Part shown: piece by piece, positions 1 to 4,949 of the stretch
Position numbering within the stretch: the first letter of the stretch is position 1
How the letters are laid out: every line of letters starts with the position of its first letter
From: an uncultured Parvularculaceae bacterium
GTDB taxonomy: Bacteria; Pseudomonadota; Alphaproteobacteria; Caulobacterales; Parvularculaceae
Assembly: GCA_947259815.1 (NCBI GenBank)
Contig: CAMYNO010000164.1
Coordinates: 1 to 7,389 of the forward strand
Direction of reading: 5' to 3'
DNA: 7,389 nt
Position numbers and translations under genes: made by a program
Notes under the pieces: model-generated
Seen by the model: the letters and a program-made list of their open reading frames with translations, nothing else
Database searches by the model: none
What the model was told of the DNA's origin: nothing

Positions 1-76
1 GATTTCGAGGCGGCGCCGCACTCGTGATCAGATGAAACGCACGATTGCGGGTAATCCGTCGAATTTACGTCGCCAA
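1..76. other. Sequence downstream of rne, nothing supported
   Basis: These 76 bases follow the rne stop codon. GCGGCGCCGC at 10-19 is a perfect palindrome, but on the rne strand it is not followed by a T run inside the window, so I do not call a terminator. Confidence 0.6.
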
Positions 77-2896
77 TTATGAAGCAGGGCGCCGCCACCA
101 GCCGCGCCGGCTCGGTTTTTGCGGCGCCGGCGGCTGTTCTGACGCAGGCTCCGGGTCGCTTTCACTCGCCTGGGTTGCGACCGGTTCGTCTGCTGTTTCT
201 TCAGGCGTGCTTTCCGGTGCGGCACTATGGGCGCCGTTGCCGTTGGGGCGCGAAGACGTCGTCTCCGGTTCTGTTGCATCGCTGGATTGCGTGCGCGCAG
301 ATTCGTCTGAAGTAGTTGACGCTTCAGGATCGGGCTTGCTCTCCTCGCTGTCAGCGCTCGGTTTCGGCGCTTCGGAAACGCTGCCTTCGTCGCTTGCGGC
401 ATCCGCCGTTGCTCCTTCGGCGTCGTGACCGTTTTCGTTTTCAGGCGCATCGCGGCGATTGCGACGACCGCCGCGGCGGCCGCGGCGGCGGCGTTTTTTC
501 GGCTTTTCTTCGCCGTCTTCAGCGCTTGCGTCTTTTGTTTCCGCATCGCTTTCTTCCGCGGCTTCGCTGGTCGCCTCAGCGTTGTCTGAAGTTTCTGCGT
601 CGTCGCGGTCGCGTCGCGGCCGCCGTCGGCGGCGCCGCTTTTTCGGCTTGTCGTCGGACTCGGCGAGTTGCTCTGTGTTGTCTTCGCTGTCGTCAGCAAC
701 ATCGTCGGTTTCGATCGGTTCGGTCTGGTCCGCGCGAATAACGGTTTGTTCGGTCGTGCGTTCGCGGGGCGCGCCGCTCGCTTCAAGATCGTAATCGTCG
801 CCGTGCTTGTCGCTGTCGGCGACGACCTGGATGCTGACGCCGTTGGCGGCTTCGATCCGGTTCAGCCAGTCGCGGTGATGATTGAGAACGTGGAGCGATA
901 CATCAATCGAAGTCCGCACGGCGATAACGCCGACTTTGCCGGAAATCGCTTCGCCTTCGACAGCGCGCAGAATTCGCAGCGCCGCCATTTCGTGCGAACG
1001 GATGACGCCGGCGCCGGAACAGGTCGGGCAGGCTTGCGTCGTGCCGTCGACAATACCGGAACGGCGTCGTTGCCGGGAAAGTTCGAGCAGGCCGAATGAC
1101 GATATCCGCCCGACCTGCAAGCGCGCCCGGTCGGCCTTCATTGCGTCTTTCAAGGCGCGCTCGACTTTGCGGTTGTTGCGCGGCTCTTCCATGTCGATGA
1201 AGTCGATGACGATGAGGCCGGCGAGGTCGCGCAGACGGAACTGGCGCGCCGCCTCTTCGGCGGCTTCGACATTCGTTTTCAGGGCCGTCTGTTCGATATT
1301 GCGCTCGCGTGTCGCCCGCCCGGAGTTCACGTCGATGGCGACCAGCGCTTCGGTCTGGTGAATGACAAGATACCCGCCGGATTTCAGCCGCACCGTCGGA
1401 TGATACATGCCGTCAAGCTGCGTCTCGACGCCGTGCTTGAAAAAGATCGGGGTCTTTTCCTTGTAGGGCTGCACGTTTTTCGCGTGGCTCGGCATCAGCA
1501 TTTTCATGAAGTCCTTGGCTTCACGATAGCCGTCCTCGCCCTCAACATAGACCTTGGAAATATCCTTGTCGTAAAGATCGCGAATGGCGCGCTTGATGAG
1601 GCTTGCCTCCTCGTAGATAAGGCAGGGCGCAACCGACTTTAACGTCAGTGAGCGGATGTTTTCCCATAGCCGCAGCAGATAGTCGTAATCGCGCTTGATT
1701 TCGGTCTTGGTGCGCTTTGCTCCGGCTGTGCGAATGATAAGCCCCATGCCTTGCGGCACATCGAGACTGTCAACGACGCGGCGAAGCCGCCGCCGGTCCG
1801 ATCCATTGGCGATCTTGCGGGAGATGCCGCCGCCGCGCGCCGTGTTCGGCATTAACACGCAATAGCGGCCGGCAAGAGAAAGATAAGTCGTCAGCGCGGC
1901 GCCTTTATTGCCGCGTTCTTCCTTTACGACCTGGATAAGCAGGATCTGGCGGCGCTTGATGACTTCCTGAATTTTGTAATTGCGCAGGAGTTGCGCACGC
2001 TTGCGCTTGGCGTTCTTGTAGCGTTCGAAGAGGGCGTTGCGCGCGGCGCGGGCGCTCTGTGTGCGGTTGGCGGGGGCGTCTTCGTCCGCATCATCGCCGT
2101 CATCATCATCATCGGCGTCGTCGCTGGCGGAAACCTCGTCGCCGCCGTCTTCTTCCTCGCCGGCGGTGCTTTCGTCATCGTCAGCCGCGGCGACGGTCTC
2201 TTCCGATTCATCATCGGCGCTGTCGGAGTCTTCCGACGCTTCCTCATCGTCCGCGGCGGCAACGGGCGCATTCTCGTCGTCGGATGCGTCGCCTTCGTCC
2301 TGGTCTTCGCCGTCTTCCTCTTCTTCTTCCTCGTCGTTTACGCCGGGCTCTTGTGGAGCCTCCTCGGCGCCATCCTGCGAAGCGGAAACGGTTTCGTTGG
2401 CGTCTTCGTCCTCTGTTACTGCGGCGCGGTCGTCATCATCGTCATCGCGCTCGGCAGTTGCTTCGACGCTGTCTTCTGAATCTGAATCTGAATCGTCGTC
2501 GGCGTCGTGCGAGTGACGGTCATCCGAGTCGGAGGCTTCCCCGTCGTCATCGCCGTCATCATCATCGTCGCCGCGCTGCGTCAGTTCCAGTTGCGCCGCA
2601 AGCTCGGCGACTTCCTGCTCGGCTTCCTGCAGCAGTTTCCGGTCGGAGACGGGAATTTGATAATAGTCGGGGTGGATCTCGCTGAAGGCGAGGAAGCCAT
2701 GGCGATTGCCGCCATAATCAACGAAGGCCGCCTGTAGCGATGGTTCGACGCGCGTTACCCGCGCCAGAAAGATATTACCGCGTAATGGTTTTCGCGAGGA
2801 GGATTCGAAGTCGAAATCTTCGATTTTGTTTTGAGAGACGACAGCCACGCGCACCTCTTCCGGGTGGGCGGCGTCGATCAACATTTTCTTGGACAT
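77..2896 (-). CDS. rne: Ribonuclease E, complete, 939 aa
   Basis: Endoribonuclease that cleaves single-stranded AU-rich RNA during mRNA decay and rRNA/tRNA processing; cytoplasmic scaffold of the RNA degradosome. The S1 domain begins near residue 38 (VEPSLQAAFVDYGG at 50-63), is interrupted by an insertion of about 219 residues relative to E. coli, and resumes near 308 (KEERGNKGAALT at 325-336). The catalytic Asp pair is D522 (AIDVNSG) and D565 (VIDFIDM), spaced 43 as in E. coli D303/D346. The zinc-link CPTC (C623, C626) lies 58 residues further on, also as in E. coli. Beyond about 705 the chain is a disordered tail with alternating acidic and Arg-rich blocks, ending in GWW at 932-934, a motif known in Caulobacter RNase E to bind PNPase. 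Start M1 is preferred over M5 because GGAG lies 9 bases before it. Stop is TAA. Divergent from amiC. The identity is essentially certain; partners are inferred. Confidence 0.98.
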   Translation of the reverse strand: MSKKMLIDAAHPEEVRVAVVSQNKIEDFDFESSSRKPLRGNIFLARVTRVEPSLQAAFVDYGGNRHGFLAFSEIHPDYYQIPVSDRKLLQEAEQEVAELAAQLELTQRGDDDDDGDDDGEASDSDDRHSHDADDDSDSDSEDSVEATAERDDDDDDRAAVTEDEDANETVSASQDGAEEAPQEPGVNDEEEEEEDGEDQDEGDASDDENAPVAAADDEEASEDSDSADDESEETVAAADDDESTAGEEEDGGDEVSASDDADDDDDGDDADEDAPANRTQSARAARNALFERYKNAKRKRAQLLRNYKIQEVIKRRQILLIQVVKEERGNKGAALTTYLSLAGRYCVLMPNTARGGGISRKIANGSDRRRLRRVVDSLDVPQGMGLIIRTAGAKRTKTEIKRDYDYLLRLWENIRSLTLKSVAPCLIYEEASLIKRAIRDLYDKDISKVYVEGEDGYREAKDFMKMLMPSHAKNVQPYKEKTPIFFKHGVETQLDGMYHPTVRLKSGGYLVIHQTEALVAIDVNSGRATRERNIEQTALKTNVEAAEEAARQFRLRDLAGLIVIDFIDMEEPRNNRKVERALKDAMKADRARLQVGRISSFGLLELSRQRRRSGIVDGTTQACPTCSGAGVIRSHEMAALRILRAVEGEAISGKVGVIAVRTSIDVSLHVLNHHRDWLNRIEAANGVSIQVVADSDKHGDDYDLEASGAPRERTTEQTVIRADQTEPIETDDVADDSEDNTEQLAESDDKPKKRRRRRRPRRDRDDAETSDNAEATSEAAEESDAETKDASAEDGEEKPKKRRRRGRRGGRRNRRDAPENENGHDAEGATADAASDEGSVSEAPKPSADSEESKPDPEASTTSDESARTQSSDATEPETTSSRPNGNGAHSAAPESTPEETADEPVATQASESDPEPASEQPPAPQKPSRRGWWRRPAS
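452..649 (-). repeat. Imperfect internal duplication in the RNase E tail (Arg-rich block plus acidic spacer)
   Basis: Two copies of a PKKRRRR-headed block, at residues 750-763 and 798-815, start 48 residues apart. Each is preceded by an acidic pair (DDK, EEK) and followed by an acidic Ala/Glu/Asn-rich spacer containing DAE. The similarity shows only at protein level and could reflect either duplication or convergent low complexity. Arg-rich blocks in RNase E tails are known RNA-binding segments in other bacteria. Confidence 0.5.
2075..2569 (-). other. Hyper-acidic low-complexity insertion inside the RNase E S1 domain
   Basis: Residues about 110-274 of RNase E. By my count 87 of 165 residues are Asp or Glu, with three Arg and no Lys; the remainder is mainly Ser, Ala and Gly. 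The block is followed at about 278-312 by a strongly basic, probably helical stretch (RAARNALFERYKNAKRKRAQ) before the S1 fold resumes. S1 insertions are a known alphaproteobacterial feature, and in Caulobacter an S1-insert helix has been reported as the RhlB helicase binding site. That this block has the same role is inference. At DNA level it shows as GATGAC/GAC/GAA-type codon runs (TCGTC/TCATC on the plus strand). Confidence 0.85.
2475..2494. repeat. Short hexanucleotide tandem repeat (TCTGAA x3) in rne
   Basis: Three perfect TCTGAA units at 2475-2480, 2481-2486 and 2487-2492, followed by TC. On the coding (minus) strand they encode Asp-Ser dipeptides around residues 135-140 of RNase E, in the acidic S1 insertion. 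The unit is a multiple of three, so gain or loss of a copy would keep the frame. Each unit junction also makes a GAATC (GANTC) site. Confidence 0.7.
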
Positions 2897-2903
2897 TAAA
2901 TTT

Positions 2904-2926
2904 GGCTCCGCAGCGCGCGCGGAGCC
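2904..2926 (-). promoter_or_regulatory. Hairpin sequestering the rne Shine-Dalgarno sequence
   Basis: On the rne (minus) strand, arm GGCTCCGC (2926-2919), a 7-base loop (2918-2912) and arm GCGGAGCC (2911-2904) form a perfect 8-bp GC-rich stem. The second arm contains GGAG (2909-2906), the only good Shine-Dalgarno core, 9 bases before the ATG at 2896. The sequence between stem and start codon is A/T-rich. As drawn, the folded stem would block ribosome loading. In E. coli the rne 5' leader mediates autoregulation by RNase E; that the same principle works here is inference. A competing small stem, GCCCTTAGGGC (2934-2924), overlaps the first arm. Confidence 0.6.
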
Positions 2927-3199
2927 CTAAGGGCCCGCAGCCGGCGCTGCCTTGGTTGGTTTGCCGGAGCGTACGTGATTCTACGCGGGCGGCCCGATTA
3001 AGGGCGCCGTCGCAAAATAGTATGGTTTCGTACGTCATCGGCGTTGTTTCACAAATGGGCCGGCCAGGCCGGCTCGTTCTTTCTTTTGGCGCCGGAAAAT
3101 CAGCGCCCATATTATGCTCCGCGCGTCGTCTTCCGTCGCGGGCCGGCTGGATCGGAGCCGCCGGCGCTAAAACCGTGGCCTTGCGGCCCGGAATTCTCT

Positions 3200-3243
3200 G
3201 GCGGGGGCCGGTCAAATCTGGACCGCCCGGTCGCCTTTTATTC
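3200..3243 (+). terminator. Terminator-like hairpin on the plus strand
   Basis: GGCG (3200-3203) pairs with CGCC (3232-3235). Inside, GGGC (3205-3208) pairs with GCCC (3225-3228) and GGTC (3210-3213) with GACC (3221-3224), around a 7-base loop. The 3' side runs straight into TTTTATT. This resembles a Rho-independent terminator for a plus-strand transcript, although the internal loops are imperfect. No annotated gene upstream on this strand would use it, because rne points the other way. It could end an unannotated small or antisense RNA, or be a leader structure read on the other strand. Confidence 0.3.
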
Positions 3244-3253
3244 GTCAGGTGCG

Positions 3254-3265
3254 ATGTGGCCACAT
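3254..3265. promoter_or_regulatory. 12-bp perfect palindrome, possible operator
   Basis: ATGTGGCCACAT is its own reverse complement over all 12 bases. It lies between the two divergent genes, three bases from an adjacent pair of GANTC sites (3268-3277). A dimeric regulator could bind such a site, but I do not recognise the motif as belonging to a known family. Confidence 0.3.
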
Positions 3266-3267
3266 AT

Positions 3268-3415
3268 GACTCGAATCGCAAGTAGTTTTTACCATGCCGG
3301 AGCCAGTGGAAAAAGAAAAGGCGGCTCCCGGCGCGACTCAACTTCCCATCTGATTCTGGACGAAGTGTTAATTGCGCTTTAACGATGAGGAAGGAAATTG
3401 GGGTTCCCGAGAATC
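3268..3415. promoter_or_regulatory. Cluster of five GANTC (CcrM-type methylation) sites
   Basis: GACTC 3268-3272, GAATC 3273-3277, GACTC 3335-3339, GATTC 3352-3356 and GAATC 3411-3415; a sixth, GATTC, is at 2977-2981. In many alphaproteobacteria GANTC is methylated by CcrM, and methylated promoter sites recruit GcrA, giving cell-cycle-dependent transcription. The cluster lies where the rne and/or amiC promoters should be. A regulatory role is inferred from density and location. Confidence 0.4.
3297..3331 (-). promoter_or_regulatory. Potential rne-leader hairpin with U-rich loop
   Basis: On the minus strand, arm CCGGGAGCC (3331-3323) pairs with GGCTCCGG (3304-3297): 8 bp with one unpaired base at 3329. 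The 18-base loop (3322-3305) is pyrimidine-rich, with T runs of four and five. If the rne transcript starts upstream of 3331, this exposes a U-rich single strand on a stable stem, the sort of target RNase E prefers. No transcription start is known, so its presence in the mRNA is an assumption. Confidence 0.4.
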
Positions 3416-3490
3416 ATACGCGAGAGAGCCCGTGCTGCTCGCTTGCGAAAATGCGGCGTCGCGGTCGCGTGAGGAACACAAGGTAAGGTC

Positions 3491-4780
3491 ATGAAAAACG
3501 CCGCCGCTATCGCCGTGTACGGCATTGCTGCGTTCTTTTTCGCTGCGATGTCCGCCGCCGCTGCGGATTTGAAAGAAGTGCGTTTTGGTCCCGGCAAGGG
3601 CGAGACAAGGGTGGTCTTCGATCTGGCCTGCGCGCCGGATTACACTCTTTCCGGCGATGACTTAGGTATTGGCCGCGTATTCATTGATTTTGAAGGCCTA
3701 TCTGTCCCGCCAGCGGCGCTTGCGGTGCAGTCGGGCATGGGCCATGTGGCGAATTACCAATTTGTCAGCCGCGGCCAGGGCGCTGTGCGGGCGGTCCTGA
3801 CCTTGAAGAAATCGGCGAAGGTCAAGGAAGTCTTCATTATCGAGCCGTCTGCTGGCGTTTCCAAATATCGGCTGGTGGTCGATTTTCAAAACGCCGACAA
3901 GACAGCCTTTCTGGACAGCATCCCGGCAAAATACCCCGATCTTGGCCCGGTGATTGAGCGCGCGACCGCCGCCGGCGCCGATGAAGTAAAGCCTGCGACC
4001 ATGCAGAAAGAGGTCGCTGCGCCGCCGCAGCCGCCGGCAAAGCCCGAGAAAAAGGTTATTGTCGTAGACGCCGGACATGGCGGCGGCGATCCCGGCTCTC
4101 AGGGACAAAACGGCACGCTGGAAAAAACCGTGACCATGAAGGCGGCATTGACGTTGAAGGAAATATTAGAAAAATCAGACCGTTATAAGGTTGTCCTCAC
4201 CCGCAGCGCTGACAATGACAAGCGGGTCCGGTCGAGCCAGCGCGAGGAGCTGGCGCGGCGTGAGGCCCTGGCGCGGGACGCGGATGCAGATCTCTTTATA
4301 TCGCTCCATGCTGATGCGATTGGCGACAAGGTCACGCGCGGCGGCTCGGTCTATACGCTGTCCGACAAGGGCTCGGCCCGGTCGGCGAAAATCGCCAAAT
4401 CCGAGGGCAATTATGTGGTCTATGATCTGAACGCCGCCGATTTCGGCGCCGGCGTCAGCGATATCCTGTTCGATCTGGCGCAGGGCGCGACCAGCAAGGA
4501 ATCCAACCGCTTTGCAGAGCTTTTGATCGACGAACTGGCGGGTAAAACCAAGCTCCTCAACCGGACCCACCGCACTGGCGACCTTAGGGTTTTGCTGGCC
4601 CCGGACGTTCCCGCCGTTCTCTTTGAAATGGCCTTTATTTCAAACGCCAAGGATGAGGCGAATCTGAATTCCGCCGCCTGGCGCGCGCGGACGATGGGCG
4701 CCGTGGCGAAAGCAATCGACGATTATTTTGACGAGGAAGCGGCGCAATTTGCTCAAACCGGCGGCGGCGCCGGTCGATAA
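3491..4780 (+). CDS. amiC: N-acetylmuramoyl-L-alanine amidase (AMIN + Amidase_3), 429 aa
   Basis: Periplasmic zinc hydrolase that cuts the amide bond between N-acetylmuramic acid and L-Ala of the stem peptide, used to split septal peptidoglycan. Residues 1-25 are a signal peptide (hydrophobic core IAVYGIAAFFFAAM, Ala-rich cleavage site before D26). An AMIN domain (about 27-150) for envelope targeting follows, then a Pro/Ala/Lys linker (about 165-187) and the Amidase_3 domain (188-413). Zinc ligands are H196 (DAGHGG), E211 (LEKT) and H273 (SLHADA); the catalytic Glu is E379 (LFEMAFISN). The segment at about 304-340 (DILFDLAQ) matches the extra regulatory element of AmiB/AmiC-type enzymes that blocks the active site until a LytM-domain activator such as EnvC or NlpD binds. 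The start is supported by AAGG at 3480-3483, 7 bases upstream, and by the signal peptide. Probably co-transcribed with mrcA. The exact Ami subtype name is by analogy. Confidence 0.96.
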   Translation: MKNAAAIAVYGIAAFFFAAMSAAAADLKEVRFGPGKGETRVVFDLACAPDYTLSGDDLGIGRVFIDFEGLSVPPAALAVQSGMGHVANYQFVSRGQGAVRAVLTLKKSAKVKEVFIIEPSAGVSKYRLVVDFQNADKTAFLDSIPAKYPDLGPVIERATAAGADEVKPATMQKEVAAPPQPPAKPEKKVIVVDAGHGGGDPGSQGQNGTLEKTVTMKAALTLKEILEKSDRYKVVLTRSADNDKRVRSSQREELARREALARDADADLFISLHADAIGDKVTRGGSVYTLSDKGSARSAKIAKSEGNYVVYDLNAADFGAGVSDILFDLAQGATSKESNRFAELLIDELAGKTKLLNRTHRTGDLRVLLAPDVPAVLFEMAFISNAKDEANLNSAAWRARTMGAVAKAIDDYFDEEAAQFAQTGGGAGR

Positions 4781-4892
4781 GCCGCTCTCAATTTCGCGGT
4801 ATTCAGCCAATATTTAACAAAATCGGGCGTGATTGCGCCTCGCGGATGACGCATTTATGCGGTAGCAAACCGGTTGCGGAGGGGACTATCCT

Positions 4893-4949
4893 ATGCCGCG
4901 GACAACCCCAAGGAACGCCTTTGAGCGGCGGCGCGGTGCGACAAGATGA
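4893..4949 (+). CDS. Candidate 18-codon leader ORF overlapping the mrcA start
   Basis: ATG at 4893 opens the short frame MPRTTPRNAFERRRGATR, closed by TGA at 4947-4949. The stop overlaps the mrcA ATG (4946) in an ATGA arrangement. GGAGGGG at 4878-4884 is the strongest ribosome-binding site in the gap and is well placed for 4893, whereas the mrcA ATG has no clear Shine-Dalgarno sequence of its own. The likely role is translational coupling: ribosomes ending the leader re-start on mrcA. The peptide is Arg-rich, has no membrane segment, and is not one I recognise. A chance frame with the site serving mrcA from a distance is the alternative. Confidence 0.4.
   Translation: MPRTTPRNAFERRRGATR

Larger units (their letters stand above)
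2897..3490. other. Divergent rne/amiC intergenic region, no convincing gene
   Basis: These 594 bases separate the rne and amiC starts. They contain the rne Shine-Dalgarno hairpin, two further potential hairpins, a 12-bp palindrome, six GANTC sites, and a candidate upstream ORF on the rne strand. Both promoters must be here, but I found no convincing pair of -35 and -10 boxes on either strand. Open frames crossing the region have no recognisable protein features. A long leader is usual for rne. From memory, a rhizobial small-RNA family (alpha-r45) has been placed beside rne; I cannot show homology here. Confidence 0.75.

Noticed and set aside
28..786. Minus-strand frame of 252 codons rich in Arg, Ala and Lys
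   Set aside because: An alternative frame of the low-complexity rne 3' end; the real gene covers it with recognisable domains upstream.
1991..2479. Plus-strand frame of 162 codons with very hydrophobic, Val/Ile-rich translation, resembling a membrane protein
   Set aside because: It is the antisense of the Asp/Glu-rich insert of rne; acidic codons read backwards give Val/Ile/Phe codons. No ribosome-binding site or family resemblance.
2970..3035. CGTACGT repeated at 2970-2976 and 3029-3035
   Set aside because: Two copies of a short self-complementary 7-mer with no further flanking similarity; too weak to call an operator pair.
2740..3285. Plus-strand frame of 181 codons across the rne start and leader
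   Set aside because: No recognisable domain and no clear ribosome-binding site; composition looks like translated GC-rich noncoding DNA.
3413..3418. TATGAT on the minus strand as a -10 box for rne
   Set aside because: No acceptable -35 hexamer at 16-18 bases spacing, so there is not enough to call a promoter.
4757..4774. ACCGGC...GCCGGT inverted repeat at the end of amiC as a terminator
   Set aside because: It lies within the last codons of amiC and is not followed by a T run; amiC and mrcA are more likely co-transcribed.
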